This document shows positions 20,337 to 31,288 of a stretch of 64,000 bases of DNA, in pieces. Position 1 is the first letter of the stretch, and each line of letters starts with the position of its first letter. The position numbers were made by a program, and so were the translations under genes. The notes beneath the pieces are model-generated. The model had not been told where the DNA came from and made no database searches. It worked only from the letters and a program-made list of their open reading frames with translations. Origin of the DNA: Mixta calida (lineage in GTDB: Bacteria > Pseudomonadota > Gammaproteobacteria > Enterobacterales > Enterobacteriaceae). The stretch lies in the NCBI RefSeq assembly GCF_002953215.1, contig NZ_CP026378.1, positions 496,001 through 560,000 of the forward strand, given 5' to 3'.

Positions 20337-21686
20337 TTACTTCTCCGCCAGACCCAGCTTTTTCTCCAGGTAGTGGATGTTGGTTCCACCGTGCTGGAAG
20401 TTTTCGTCTGACATGATCTTCATCTGCAGCTCAACGTTGGTTTTGATGCCGTCGATGATCAGCTCAGCCAGTGCGTTTTTCATGCGGGCAATCGCCACGT
20501 CACGGTTTTCACCGTAGGTAATCAGCTTGCCGATCATGGAGTCGTAGTAGGGCGGCACGCTGTAACCGGCATAAATATGCGATTCCCAACGCACGCCAAA
20601 ACCGCCTGGCGCATGGAAACGGGTAATTTTGCCCGGACTCGGCAGAAAAGTGTTCGGATCTTCCGCATTGATACGGCATTCCACCGCGTGGCCTTTCACC
20701 ACCACCTCTTCCTGCTTGATAGAAAGCGGCTGGCCTGCTGCGATGCGCAGCTGCTCTTTGATCAAATCCACGCCGGTGATCATCTCGGTAACCGGATGCT
20801 CAACCTGAATACGGGTGTTCATCTCGATAAAGTAGAACTCGCCGTTTTCATACAGGAACTCGAAGGTGCCTGCGCCGCGGTAACCGATCTCCACGCACGC
20901 CTGGGTACAGCGTTCGCCGATATAGCGACGCATTTCCATGGTAATGCCCGGCGCCGGCGCTTCTTCAACCACTTTCTGGTGACGACGCTGCATAGAGCAG
21001 TCGCGTTCCGCCAGATAGATGGCGTTGCCCTGACCGTCCGCCAACACCTGAATCTCGATGTGGCGCGGGTTTTCAAGGTACTTCTCCATGTAGACCATGT
21101 CGTTGTTGAAAGCGGCTTTCGCTTCCGCACGGGTCATGTTAATGGAGTTTTCCAGCTCTTTATCGCTGCGAACGACGCGCATACCGCGCCCGCCGCCGCC
21201 GCCGGAGGCTTTGATAATTACCGGATAGCCGATGCGCTTGGCGATGGCGCGGTTCTTATCCATATCGTCGCCCAGCGGACCGTCAGAACCCGGCACGCAA
21301 GGCACGCCCGCTTTTTTCATCGCGTTGATTGCAGAAACTTTGTCGCCCATCAGGCGAATCGTTTCGGCACGCGGACCGATGAAAATAAAGCCGGAACGCT
21401 CTACCTGCTCGGCAAAGTCGGCGTTTTCAGACAGGAAGCCGTAGCCTGGGTGAATCGCCACCGCGCCGGTGATTTCCGCTGCGGAGATCAGCGCCGGAAT
21501 GTTCAGGTAGCTTTTAACTGAGGGCGCCGGACCGATACATACGGTCTCGTCCGCCAGCAGCACATGTTTCAGATCGCGATCCGCCGTAGAGTGTACCGCA
21601 ACGGTTTTGATGCCCAGTTCTTTACAGGCACGCAAAATGCGCAGAGCGATCTCACCGCGGTTAGCAATAACAATTTTATCCAGCAT
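20337..21686 (-). CDS. accC: Acetyl-CoA carboxylase, biotin carboxylase subunit
   Basis: This 449-residue ATP-grasp enzyme carboxylates the biotin on AccB, the first half-reaction of malonyl-CoA formation. Domains in order are: N-terminal Rossmann-like ([20 protein letters not shown]), ATP-grasp with the Gly-rich loop [14 protein letters not shown] near residue 159, and the C-terminal domain. Catalytic features include [47 protein letters not shown] and the [11 protein letters not shown] segment. It follows accB by 11 bases, and both are expected to be made from one message. Confidence 0.98.
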   Translation of the reverse strand: MLDKIVIANRGEIALRILRACKELGIKTVAVHSTADRDLKHVLLADETVCIGPAPSVKSYLNIPALISAAEITGAVAIHPGYGFLSENADFAEQVERSGFIFIGPRAETIRLMGDKVSAINAMKKAGVPCVPGSDGPLGDDMDKNRAIAKRIGYPVIIKASGGGGGRGMRVVRSDKELENSINMTRAEAKAAFNNDMVYMEKYLENPRHIEIQVLADGQGNAIYLAERDCSMQRRHQKVVEEAPAPGITMEMRRYIGERCTQACVEIGYRGAGTFEFLYENGEFYFIEMNTRIQVEHPVTEMITGVDLIKEQLRIAAGQPLSIKQEEVVVKGHAVECRINAEDPNTFLPSPGKITRFHAPGGFGVRWESHIYAGYSVPPYYDSMIGKLITYGENRDVAIARMKNALAELIIDGIKTNVELQMKIMSDENFQHGGTNIHYLEKKLGLAEK

Positions 21687-21697
21687 GGTGCGCCTCG

Positions 21698-22165
21698 TTA
21701 TTCGATGACGACCAGCGGCTCGTCAAACTCAACAGGTTGACCGCTTTCGACCAGGATAGCTTTAACCACGCCCGCCTTGTCTGCTTCGATCTGGTTCATC
21801 ATCTTCATGGCTTCAACGATGCACAGGGTATCGCCGATATTCACTTTCTGACCGACTTCGACAAACGCTTTCGCATCCGGGCTCGGCGTACGATAGAAGG
21901 TGCCGACCATCGGAGAGCGCACGATGTGGCCGCTCAGTTCCGCAGCGACAGGCGCTTCGATCGCTGGCGCAGCGGCAGGCGCTACAGCGGTAGCCAGAGC
22001 AGGCTGCGGAGCTGGCGCGGCGTAAGCCTGTTGCATCATCGGATAAGCGGGAGCTGCAGGTGCGCGGCTGATGCGAACGGATTCCTCGCCTTCAGAGATT
22101 TCAAGTTCGGCGATACCGGATTCTTCAACCAGTTCGATCAGTTTTTTAATCTTACGAATATCCAT
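21698..22165 (-). CDS. accB: Acetyl-CoA carboxylase, biotin carboxyl carrier protein
   Basis: This 155-residue carrier protein is biotinylated by BirA and shuttles carboxyl groups from AccC to the AccAD transferase. A short helical N-terminus ([17 protein letters not shown]) is joined by a Pro/Ala-rich flexible linker (about residues 35-75) to the biotinyl domain. The biotin-accepting Lys is residue 121 in EAMKMMN, and the protruding thumb segment [17 protein letters not shown] is present. E. coli AccB represses its own operon through its N-terminus; that region is conserved here. Confidence 0.98.
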   Translation of the reverse strand: MDIRKIKKLIELVEESGIAELEISEGEESVRISRAPAAPAYPMMQQAYAAPAPQPALATAVAPAAAPAIEAPVAAELSGHIVRSPMVGTFYRTPSPDAKAFVEVGQKVNIGDTLCIVEAMKMMNQIEADKAGVVKAILVESGQPVEFDEPLVVIE

Positions 22166-22182
22166 GAGTGTGGGTCCGTACT

Positions 22183-22638
22183 CTATTTAATTTGATTTGA
22201 CAGGCGTTTTACTGCCGTTTGTAAAGCCCAGGTGTAACCGTCGACGCCAAGTCCACAGATTACGCCGGCAGCAATATCAGAAAGCCAGGAATGGTGGCGA
22301 AAGGGCTCGCGGGCATGTACGTTGGTGATATGCACCTCGATAAAAGGGATATCTACCGCCAGCAATGCATCGCGCAGCGCTACGCTGGTATGCGTAAAGG
22401 CCGCCGGGTTAATGACGATATAATCGACATTGCCTCTCGCCTCATGAATACGCTCAATCAGAACGTGTTCTGCATTCGACTGCAAATGGCTGAGTTTCAC
22501 ATTCAACGCGCTGGCCTGCGATGTCAGATCGTCAACGATCCCGGTCAGCGTGCTGCGCCCATATTTTTCCGGTTCGCGCGTCCCCAGTAAATTGAGGTTC
22601 GGACCGTTCAAGAGCAGAATATGAAAATCGTGCGCCAT
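22183..22638 (-). CDS. aroQ: 3-dehydroquinate dehydratase, type II
   Basis: This 151-residue type II enzyme removes water from 3-dehydroquinate in the shikimate pathway. The start [27 protein letters not shown] is set at 22638; the upstream in-frame reading lacks family similarity. The catalytic Tyr is in EKYG, and the anion-binding [16 protein letters not shown] and [18 protein letters not shown], with the catalytic His, are intact. It lies 17 bases upstream of accB and is probably co-transcribed with it, linking aromatic and fatty acid synthesis in one operon. Confidence 0.96.
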   Translation of the reverse strand: MAHDFHILLLNGPNLNLLGTREPEKYGRSTLTGIVDDLTSQASALNVKLSHLQSNAEHVLIERIHEARGNVDYIVINPAAFTHTSVALRDALLAVDIPFIEVHITNVHAREPFRHHSWLSDIAAGVICGLGVDGYTWALQTAVKRLSNQIK

Positions 22639-22750
22639 TTTGCTGCTATCTCCTGCAATAATTGAGGCATCGCGTAAAATACCTCGTGAGAAGCTATTTG
22701 TCACCTTTCTGGAGGCGAAAAATAGCCCGTCACTGCAACCGAAGCTGGGC

Positions 22751-22756
22751 ATTATA
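22751..22756 (-). promoter_or_regulatory. Candidate -10 box upstream of aroQ
   Basis: A perfect TATAAT on the minus strand lies about 115 bases upstream of the aroQ start. No convincing -35 hexamer is seen at 16-18 bases, so it may need an activator or may be accidental. Confidence 0.4.
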
Positions 22757-22875
22757 ATGATTTCGTTGCTTTTCGCAGCTAAATACTGGTCTTATCTGCG
22801 AAGTTTATCAACCACGGTTAATGAAAGATTTAGTTAAACAGTATGGATATGTGGGATGCGGCACAGATCGCGCCG

Positions 22876-23481
22876 CTATTTTACAAACCAGCGCCAAAAC
22901 TTTTTATAGCGCCAGGCGAGCAGGATAAGCGCCAAAAGCGCATAGATCAGCGGCTGCGGAGAAAGAACTTTTACCGACCAGATATAGTGAACCGGCGCGA
23001 GGATCGCCACCAGATAAATCATATTGTGCAGAGTTTGCCAGCGGCGTCCCAGTTTTCGCTGCGCCTTCTGGAAAGAAGTGAGCGCCAGCGCCAGCAACGT
23101 CAGCCAGCTGATAATCCCCAGCGTCAGATAAGGACGTGAAATCAGTTCCGATCCCAGCAGTCGCAGATTGTTAAGGCCCAGCTCCAACAGCGAATAGCTC
23201 AGCAGATGCAGCGTCGCCCAGGCGAAACACCACAGCCCCAACAGGCGGCGCACCCGAATCAGCAGCGGCTGGCGTCCATAGCGCGCCAGCGGCGAAACCA
23301 GCAGGGTGGCGAGCAGGAACTTCAGCGCCATGCGGCCGGTAAAGTGCTGAATATCTTTCGCCGGGTCGGCGCTAAAGCCGGTACCCTGCAGCACGGCGAA
23401 AATCAGCCACAATAAGGGCAACAGTCCCGCCAGATGCAGCAGGACTTTCAGGCCGGTTATCTGTTTTAACGTCAGACGCAC
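22876..23481 (-). CDS. msrQ: MsrQ, heme-binding quinone-linked membrane subunit
   Basis: This 201-residue inner-membrane b-type heme protein (YedZ) passes electrons from the quinone pool to MsrP for repair of oxidised methionine in periplasmic proteins. Six hydrophobic segments are visible, with His residues in [47 protein letters not shown] that can ligate heme. It begins at the base directly after the msrP stop, so the pair forms a two-gene operon. Confidence 0.94.
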   Translation of the reverse strand: MRLTLKQITGLKVLLHLAGLLPLLWLIFAVLQGTGFSADPAKDIQHFTGRMALKFLLATLLVSPLARYGRQPLLIRVRRLLGLWCFAWATLHLLSYSLLELGLNNLRLLGSELISRPYLTLGIISWLTLLALALTSFQKAQRKLGRRWQTLHNMIYLVAILAPVHYIWSVKVLSPQPLIYALLALILLAWRYKKFWRWFVK

Positions 23482-24486
23482 TCAGAAATTCTCCCGCAAA
23501 TCGAGCCCGCGATAGAGCGACGCCACCTGGTCGCCATAGCCGTTGAACAGCAATGTCGGCTGGCGATCGACATTCAGAATGCCGCCGGCGCCGATAAAGC
23601 GTTCGGTCGCCTGCGACCAGCGCGGATGATCCACATGCGGATTCACATTGGCGAAAAAGCCATACTCATCCGGCGCCAGCTGATTCCAGGTGGTCGGCGG
23701 ACGATCGCGCGTCAGCTTAATGTGCACGATCGATTTGATGCCCTTAAAGCCATATTTCCACGGTACCGTCAGACGGACAGGCGCGCCGTTTTGCGGCGGC
23801 AGCGCTTTGCCATAAACGCCGGTAGAAAGCAGGGTCAACGGATGCATCGCCTCATCCAGACGCAGCCCTTCGACATAGGGATAATCCAGCCCGCCGCCAA
23901 TAAAACGATCCTTCTGGCCAGGCATCTGATCAGGGGCATATACCGTCTGGAAAGCGACAAAACGCGCATTGCTGGTGGGCTCGGCGGCTTTCAGCAACTG
24001 GCCCAGCTCAAAGCCGACCCAGGGGATCACCATCGACCAGGCTTCCACGCAGCGCATGCGGTAGATACGCTGCTGCTGCGGAAAGCGCTTGAAAATATCA
24101 TCCATATCGAGCGTAAGCGGCCTGGCGACCTCGCCGTCGATGCGGATCTTCCAGTCATCCGTTTTCAGGCTGCCAGCGTTGGCGGCCGGATCGGCTTTAT
24201 CGAGCCCGAACTCATAGAAGTTGTTATAACCGCTGACTTTATCTTCCGGCGTGAGCGGCAGGGAGGATTGCCAGGCTTCCGGTTTGCTGAAATCGAGCGG
24301 ACGGCCCGCTGGCGCAGGTGGTCGATCGTTGCCCTTGAACCAGGAAAGTACATCGGCGCGTGCGGCGCCAGGGACGGTAAGCGCCGCGGCGCTTAAACCG
24401 AGCGCCTTCAAAATCTGTCGGCGCTGCTGATGGAAAATCGTTTCGGGTGTGATATCAGCTTCAGTGAGCTTAGTGACCGGCTTCAT
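23482..24486 (-). CDS. msrP: MsrP, periplasmic methionine sulfoxide reductase catalytic subunit
   Basis: This 334-residue molybdopterin enzyme (YedY) of the sulfite oxidase family reduces methionine sulfoxide in envelope proteins. The start at 24486 ([11 protein letters not shown]) gives a twin-arginine signal with RRQILKALG and a cleavage region PGAARA. The Cys that ligates molybdenum is in [14 protein letters not shown], and [23 protein letters not shown] and [19 protein letters not shown] are typical of the family. Upstream lies an unusual palindrome (24570-24589). In E. coli the pair sits elsewhere, under HprRS control. Confidence 0.96.
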   Translation of the reverse strand: MKPVTKLTEADITPETIFHQQRRQILKALGLSAAALTVPGAARADVLSWFKGNDRPPAPAGRPLDFSKPEAWQSSLPLTPEDKVSGYNNFYEFGLDKADPAANAGSLKTDDWKIRIDGEVARPLTLDMDDIFKRFPQQQRIYRMRCVEAWSMVIPWVGFELGQLLKAAEPTSNARFVAFQTVYAPDQMPGQKDRFIGGGLDYPYVEGLRLDEAMHPLTLLSTGVYGKALPPQNGAPVRLTVPWKYGFKGIKSIVHIKLTRDRPPTTWNQLAPDEYGFFANVNPHVDHPRWSQATERFIGAGGILNVDRQPTLLFNGYGDQVASLYRGLDLRENF

Positions 24487-24569
24487 AACGCGACTCCTGT
24501 GCAATCTCCCTGCGGCGCGGCAGGGAGCAGATAAGTAAGCATGCAGCAAAAAGTCGGACCGGGACGATT

Positions 24570-24589
24570 TTTCACATTAAAATGTGAAA
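24570..24589. promoter_or_regulatory. Perfect AT-rich palindrome upstream of msrP
   Basis: Arms TTTCACATT and AATGTGAAA are separated by AA. It lies 84 bases before the msrP start and 11 bases past the acuI stop. It has no U-tract, so it looks more like an operator than a terminator; the regulator is unknown. Confidence 0.5.
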
Positions 24590-24600
24590 TTTCCTGGCGC

Positions 24601-25584
24601 TTATCCCTGAGTCACTTTCACCAGCGTACGTCCGGTGACTTCATTATTTAGCAGACGGCGAGCGGCGTCTGCGGCGTCGCTCAGCGCCACTTCCACCGTC
24701 GCCTGCTGATAAAAGCTGGCGGGAACGGTTTTCACCAGTCGTTTCCAGGCTTCAAGACGGCGCGGCGTCGGCGTTTGCACCGAATCGACGCCCTGCAGAC
24801 GCACGTTGCGCAGAATAAACGGCATCACCGAGGTTGGCAGCGCAAAGCCGCCCGCCAGACCGCAGGCGGCGACAACGCCGGAGTAGTGCATCTGCGCCAG
24901 TACGCTGGCCAGCACTTTGTCGCCGACGGTATCGATGGCCCCTGCCCAGCGCTGTTTTTCCAACGGACGACTGTCGCTGCTGAACTCGCTGCGCGGCAGC
25001 ACGTTAGCGGCGCCCAACTGACGCAGATAATCGCCGTTGCTTTCCCGTCCGCTGACTGCCGTCACCTGATAACCCAGCGCGTTCAGCAGGGCGACGGCGG
25101 TGCTGCCGACGCCGCCGCTGGCGCCGGTCACCAGCACGTCGCCTTTATCGGGCGTCACGCCGCCTTCTTCCAGCGCCATGACGCACAGCATCGCAGTGAA
25201 GCCGGCGGTGCCCAAAATCATTGCCTGGCGGTCGCTTAATCCTTCCGGCAGCGGCACCAGCCAGTCGCCGTTAACGCGCGCCTGTTCCGCCAGCCCGCCC
25301 CAGTGCGTTTCTCCCACGCCGAAGCCGGTCAGCACCACCTGCTGCCCGACATGAAAACGCGGATCTTCGCTGTGGCGCACCGTACCGGCAAAATCGATGC
25401 CGGGCACCATCGGGAACTGGCGAATGATTTTGCCTTTGCCCGTAATCGCAAGTGCGTCTTTATAGTTAATGCCTGACCAGTTAACATCCACGGTCACGTT
25501 ACCTGCCGGCAGCTGCTCTGGTGAAATGTCGCGTAATACCGTCTGGTATACGCCGTCAGTTTGTTCTATCAGTAAAGCCTGCAT
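24601..25584 (-). CDS. acuI: Acryloyl-CoA reductase (NADPH), YhdH/AcuI family
   Basis: This 327-residue zinc-free medium-chain dehydrogenase/reductase reduces acryloyl-CoA to propionyl-CoA, a detoxification step. The start MQALLIEQTDGVYQT at 25584 matches the family; an in-frame ATG 90 bases upstream is rejected. Features include NYKDALAITGKGKIIRQFPMVPGIDFAGTV and the NADPH-binding VTGASGGVGSTAVALLNALGY near residue 150. It is divergent from csrD across a 215-base gap. E. coli has the gene at the same position. Confidence 0.95.
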   Translation of the reverse strand: MQALLIEQTDGVYQTVLRDISPEQLPAGNVTVDVNWSGINYKDALAITGKGKIIRQFPMVPGIDFAGTVRHSEDPRFHVGQQVVLTGFGVGETHWGGLAEQARVNGDWLVPLPEGLSDRQAMILGTAGFTAMLCVMALEEGGVTPDKGDVLVTGASGGVGSTAVALLNALGYQVTAVSGRESNGDYLRQLGAANVLPRSEFSSDSRPLEKQRWAGAIDTVGDKVLASVLAQMHYSGVVAACGLAGGFALPTSVMPFILRNVRLQGVDSVQTPTPRRLEAWKRLVKTVPASFYQQATVEVALSDAADAARRLLNNEVTGRTLVKVTQG

Positions 25585-25799
25585 GAGATTCTCCTGAATT
25601 TGATTTTCGTTGGTAACGACCGGGTCTCTGGCAACTATACTCGCCGGAGGGTCACAGAGGCTGACCAGCCGCAAATAAACCGCGGACGTTTGCGGTTATT
25701 TAACGTTGCCGGCATGAAAAGTTTTAGATCACTAACAATCTGGCACCCGCTTCTGAACGTCAATGGCGTGGTCATAACCGCAGTGAAAAAGGCACAGGG

Positions 25800-27749
25800 A
25801 TGCGATTAACCACAAAACTGTCAGCGTTTGTCACGCTGCTTATCACTCTGGCAATGGTATTAATGCTCGTCGGCTGCGCGCTAAGTTTTTTCTGGCTGCG
25901 CAGCGAGCGCGTGGAAAGACAGGTGCAGTCGCTGATGACGGAGGTCGATCAGGCGCTGTTGACGAAAAGCGTCGCCGAGCTGAAGCCGTGGCTACAACGT
26001 ATCATGCCGCTAATGGATATCGAACAGCTGCAGATCCGCAACCAGCAGGATGTGATTCTCAATCTTTCTCGCCATCAATATCCGCTCATCGAGGACGAGC
26101 CCAATCGCTTCCGCCGTTACGATTTGGCGATGCTGCATCAGCAGGGCTGGACGATGCGCGTGGAGCTGCTCGACCCGGCCAATACCTGGTTTCGTTCCTA
26201 TATTGGTTCCTCTACGCTGGTCGTGGTGTTGCTGGTGGCGACGATCATGATGCTGCTGCTGCTGCCCACGCATCGCTGGCTGTGGCGACAGTTAAAAGGG
26301 ATGGAAAGCCTGGAAATGCGCGCCGAAAGGATTATTGAGGGCGAGCGCCGCGGCATCGGACGCGGCAACGTCAATGAATGGCCGCCGAAAGCGTCGACCG
26401 CGCTCGATCTGCTGCTGGACGATCTCCATGAAGCGCGCGAGCAGCGCACCCGCATCGACACCTTAATCCGCGCCTTTACCGCGCAGGACGCCACGACCGG
26501 CCTCAATAATCGGCTCTTTTTCGATAATCAGCTGGCGACGCTGCTGGAAGATCAGGAAAACGTCGGCACGCATGGCGTGGTGATGATGATCCGCCTGCCC
26601 GATTTTGACAGCCTGAGCGAGAAGTGGGGGCACGCGCCGGTGAAAGAGTATCTGTTTGCGCTGGTGAACATGCTCTCTACCTTTGTGATGCGCTATCCTG
26701 GCGCACTGCTGGCGCGCTACTTCCGCAGCGACTTTATGGTGTTGCTGCCCCATCGCACGTTAAAAGAGGCTGACGGCATTGCCGCCCAGCTGATCAAAGC
26801 GGTGGACGCGCTGCCGCCGACGGCGATGATCGATCGGCAAAATATGATGCATATCGGCATCAGCGCCTGGCGCAGCGGGCAGACCACGCAGCAGGTCATG
26901 GAGAGCGTAGAACAGGCGACGCGCCACGCCTCATTGCAGGGCGGCAACACCTGGGTCACCGGTGAAGGAACGGACAGCGACGGCGGACGCGGCAGCGTAA
27001 AATGGCGCACGCTGCTGGAGCATACCCTGAAGCGCGGCGGTCCAAGGCTTTATCAGAAGCCCGCCGTTCTGCGCGACGGACGCGTGCATCACCGCGAAAT
27101 GCTGCCGCGCATTTACGATGGCGAAAAAGAGCTGCTGGCCGCGGAGTTTATGCCGCTGGTGCAGCAGATGGGGCTGGCGGAGGCGTATGACCGCCAGCTG
27201 ATGCAGCGTATCCTGACGCTCTCCGCCTGCTGGCCGCAGGAGACGCTGGCGGTGCCTATTACGATTGACTCTCTATTGCAGCCCGGCTTCCAGCGCACCC
27301 TGCGTGATATGCTGTTGCAGTGTACAAAATCGCAGCGACAGCGTTTTTTATTTGAACTTGCAGAGGCGGAAGTGTGTCAACACTTCAATCGATTACAGCC
27401 GGCGCTGCGTTTATTGAAAGGCTTCGGCTGTCGCCTGGCGGTCAATCAGGCGGGTCTGACGGTGGTCAGCACCGCCTATATCACCCTGGCGGGCGTGGAG
27501 CTGATCAAGCTCCATCCGAGCCTGGTGCGCAACATCGATCGCCGTACGGAAAACCAGCTGTTTGTGAAAAGCCTGCTGGAAGTGTGCCGCATGACGCCGA
27601 CGCAGGTATTCGCCGCGGGCGTCAGAACGCGCGACGAATGGCAAACGCTTTCAGCGCTGGGCGTGGCGGGCGGCCAGGGGGATTTTTTTTCAACTTCGCA
27701 GCTGGTGAACGGCAATGTGAAAAAATATTCTCAAAGAGTTCGGGTTTAA
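25800..27749 (+). CDS. csrD: CsrD, RNase E specificity factor for CsrB/CsrC decay
   Basis: This 649-residue membrane protein promotes RNase E-dependent decay of the CsrB and CsrC small RNAs, thereby raising free CsrA. Two membrane helices (about residues 8-33 and 134-160) bracket a periplasmic or sensory segment, followed by a HAMP-like stretch, a GGDEF-like domain and an EAL-like domain. Both are degenerate: the GGDEF site reads YFRSDF and the EAL site reads FELAEAE, so cyclic-di-GMP turnover is not expected, as in E. coli CsrD. The end GQGDFFSTSQ-VNGNVKKYSQR matches E. coli. It is upstream of mreB. Confidence 0.95.
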   Translation: MRLTTKLSAFVTLLITLAMVLMLVGCALSFFWLRSERVERQVQSLMTEVDQALLTKSVAELKPWLQRIMPLMDIEQLQIRNQQDVILNLSRHQYPLIEDEPNRFRRYDLAMLHQQGWTMRVELLDPANTWFRSYIGSSTLVVVLLVATIMMLLLLPTHRWLWRQLKGMESLEMRAERIIEGERRGIGRGNVNEWPPKASTALDLLLDDLHEAREQRTRIDTLIRAFTAQDATTGLNNRLFFDNQLATLLEDQENVGTHGVVMMIRLPDFDSLSEKWGHAPVKEYLFALVNMLSTFVMRYPGALLARYFRSDFMVLLPHRTLKEADGIAAQLIKAVDALPPTAMIDRQNMMHIGISAWRSGQTTQQVMESVEQATRHASLQGGNTWVTGEGTDSDGGRGSVKWRTLLEHTLKRGGPRLYQKPAVLRDGRVHHREMLPRIYDGEKELLAAEFMPLVQQMGLAEAYDRQLMQRILTLSACWPQETLAVPITIDSLLQPGFQRTLRDMLLQCTKSQRQRFLFELAEAEVCQHFNRLQPALRLLKGFGCRLAVNQAGLTVVSTAYITLAGVELIKLHPSLVRNIDRRTENQLFVKSLLEVCRMTPTQVFAAGVRTRDEWQTLSALGVAGGQGDFFSTSQLVNGNVKKYSQRVRV

Positions 27750-29097
<1,348 letters not shown>

Positions 29098-29166
29098 TCT
29101 GCCAGAAGGGAGCGCCAGATGCAGGCCGCGCTCCCTTTTCATGATGTCGGGGAATACGCAGAGTTT

Positions 29167-30207
29167 ATGAAGCCAATTTTCAGCAGGGGACCCTCCCTGC
29201 AGCTCCGCCTTTTTCTGGCGGTTATCGTGGCAATCGGCATCATCGTCGCCGACAGCCGCGTGGGTTCGTTTACCCAAATCCGTAACTATATGGACACGGC
29301 GGTTAGTCCATTCTATTTCCTGGCCAACGGGCCACGACAAATTCTGGACAGCGTTGCTGAAACGCTGGCCTCTCGCCAGCAGCTGGAACAGGAAAATAAA
29401 GCGCTGCAGCGCGAACTCTTTCTGAAAAATAGCGAGCTGCTGATGCTGGGACAATACCGGCAGGAAAACGCGCGCCTGCGCGAGCTCTTAGGGTCGCCGC
29501 TGCGTCAGGATGAGCAGAAGATGGTGACGCAGGTTATCTCTACCGGCACCGATCCTTATACCGATCAGGTGGTCATCGATAAGGGCAGCCTCAACGGCGT
29601 TTACGAAGGTCAGCCGGTGATCAGTGATAAAGGTGTCGTCGGGCAGGTCATTGCAGTGGGTCAAATGACCAGCCGCGTGCTGCTGATTTGCGATGCGTCC
29701 CATGCGCTGCCGATCCAGGTGCTGCGTAACGATATTCGCGTCATCGCCGCCGGCAACGGCTGTACCGAAGATTTGCAGCTGGAGCATCTGCCGGGCAATA
29801 CCGATATTCGCGTCGGCGACGTGCTGGTGACTTCCGGCCTGGGCGGTCGTTTCCCGGAAGGCTACCCGGTCGGCGTGGTCTCGTCGGTGAAAGTGGACAC
29901 GCAGCGCGCCTATACGGTGATTCAGGCGCGTCCGACGGCAGGCCTGCAGCGTCTGCGCTATCTGCTGCTGCTGTGGGGCGCGGATCGCAACGGCGATCTG
30001 CCGATGGCGCCGGATGAAGTGCATCGGGTAGCCAACGAACGTCTGATGCAAATGATGCCGCAAGTGTTGCCGCCAGCGGGCGAAATGGGGCCGCCTGCGC
30101 CGTCTGAAGCGGGAGCGGCATCGCCCGCAGCGCCTGCGGTCAGTCGACCGACGGGCAGCAACCCGCCTGCCGGCGACCGTCCCGCCGCACAGGGAGGCCA
30201 GCCTTGA
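29167..30207 (+). CDS. mreC: Cell shape protein MreC
   Basis: This 346-residue bitopic membrane protein links MreB to periplasmic elongasome enzymes. One membrane helix lies near residues 12-32, followed by a coiled coil (about 70-110, [23 protein letters not shown] region) and a beta-domain ending with [18 protein letters not shown]. The last 60 residues are a Pro/Ala-rich tail, which varies between species. The start at 29167 ([15 protein letters not shown]) matches E. coli; an upstream in-frame ATG at 29119 adds residues with no family similarity. The stop overlaps mreD. Confidence 0.96.
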   Translation: MKPIFSRGPSLQLRLFLAVIVAIGIIVADSRVGSFTQIRNYMDTAVSPFYFLANGPRQILDSVAETLASRQQLEQENKALQRELFLKNSELLMLGQYRQENARLRELLGSPLRQDEQKMVTQVISTGTDPYTDQVVIDKGSLNGVYEGQPVISDKGVVGQVIAVGQMTSRVLLICDASHALPIQVLRNDIRVIAAGNGCTEDLQLEHLPGNTDIRVGDVLVTSGLGGRFPEGYPVGVVSSVKVDTQRAYTVIQARPTAGLQRLRYLLLLWGADRNGDLPMAPDEVHRVANERLMQMMPQVLPPAGEMGPPAPSEAGAASPAAPAVSRPTGSNPPAGDRPAAQGGQP

Positions 30208-30692
30208 GCCGCTATCGCAGTCATGGCCGCTGGGTTATCTGGCTCTCCTTCCTGGTCGCGCTGGTGCTGCAAATCATGCCATGGCCGGACGATCTCTATA
30301 TGTTCCGGCCCTCCTGGCTGCTGTTGATTCTGATTTACTGGCTGCTGGCGCTGCCGCATCGGGTAAGCGTCGGCACCGGCTTCGTGATGGGCGCCATTAT
30401 GGACCTCATCTCTGGCTCGACGCTGGGGGTGCGCGCGCTGGCGCTCAGCATCATCGCTTATCTGGTGGCGTTCAAATTCCAGCTGTTCCGCAATCTGGCA
30501 TTATGGCAGCAGGCCCTGATGGTAATGGTGCTCTCGCTGGCGATGAATGTGATTGTGTTCTGGGCCGAATTTTTAGTAATTAATATCTCGTTCCGCCCGG
30601 AGATTTTCTGGAGCAGCGTTATAGACGGTATTTTGTGGCCCTGGCTATTCTTATTGATGAGAAAGATTCGTCGACAATTCGCTGTTCAATAA
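30204..30692 (+). CDS. mreD: Rod shape-determining membrane protein MreD
   Basis: This 162-residue inner-membrane protein with about five helices works with MreC in the elongasome. It starts at a TTG that overlaps the mreC stop (TTGA), so translation is coupled. Conserved stretches are [46 protein letters not shown] and the C-terminal [12 protein letters not shown]. Length equals E. coli MreD. Confidence 0.96.
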   Translation: MSRYRSHGRWVIWLSFLVALVLQIMPWPDDLYMFRPSWLLLILIYWLLALPHRVSVGTGFVMGAIMDLISGSTLGVRALALSIIAYLVAFKFQLFRNLALWQQALMVMVLSLAMNVIVFWAEFLVINISFRPEIFWSSVIDGILWPWLFLLMRKIRRQFAVQ

Positions 30693-30700
30693 GGACAACT

Positions 30701-31288
30701 ATGTTATCCCTTTATCTTGCCTCCGGTTCGCCGCGCCGTCGCGAACTGCTGACGCAGCTTGGCCTGCATTTTGAGCGTGTCATTACCGACGTTGAAGAGT
30801 TGCGCCGCGAAGAAGAGAGCGCGCAGCATTATGTGCGTCGTCTGGCGCGGGAAAAGGCGCTGGCGGGCGTGGCGGTCGCGCCGCAGGATCTGCCGGTGCT
30901 GGGCGCGGATACCATCGTGGTGCTGAACGGCGAAGTGCTGGAAAAACCGCGCGATGCGGCGCACGCGGCGGAAATGCTGACGCGCCTGTCGGGCAAAACC
31001 CATCAGGTCATGACCGCGGTGGCGCTTGCCGATCGTCAGCGCGAGCTGGATTGTCTGGTGCTGACCGACGTCACCTTTCGTCTGCTGACGCCGCAGGATA
31101 TCAGCGATTACATCGCCAGCGGCGAACCGATGGATAAGGCTGGCGCTTACGGCATTCAGGGGCTTGGCGGCAATTTTGTCAGGAAAATTAACGGAAGCTA
31201 TCACGCAGTGGTTGGCCTGCCGCTGGTGGAAACCAGCGAGTTGTTCAGTCATTTCCAGTCATTGCGTGAGGTGGGTGAGAGGACATGA
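30701..31288 (+). CDS. yhdE: dTTP/UTP pyrophosphatase YhdE (Maf family)
   Basis: This 195-residue Maf-family nucleotide pyrophosphatase hydrolyses dTTP and UTP, and probably modified variants. The start at 30701 has AAGGAC upstream and gives the family opening [17 protein letters not shown]; an earlier ATG lies inside mreD and is rejected. Catalytic marks are the S-GSPRR loop, [10 protein letters not shown] with the acidic residue, and [15 protein letters not shown]. Its stop overlaps the first of two ATGs at rng. Confidence 0.95.
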   Translation: MLSLYLASGSPRRRELLTQLGLHFERVITDVEELRREEESAQHYVRRLAREKALAGVAVAPQDLPVLGADTIVVLNGEVLEKPRDAAHAAEMLTRLSGKTHQVMTAVALADRQRELDCLVLTDVTFRLLTPQDISDYIASGEPMDKAGAYGIQGLGGNFVRKINGSYHAVVGLPLVETSELFSHFQSLREVGERT

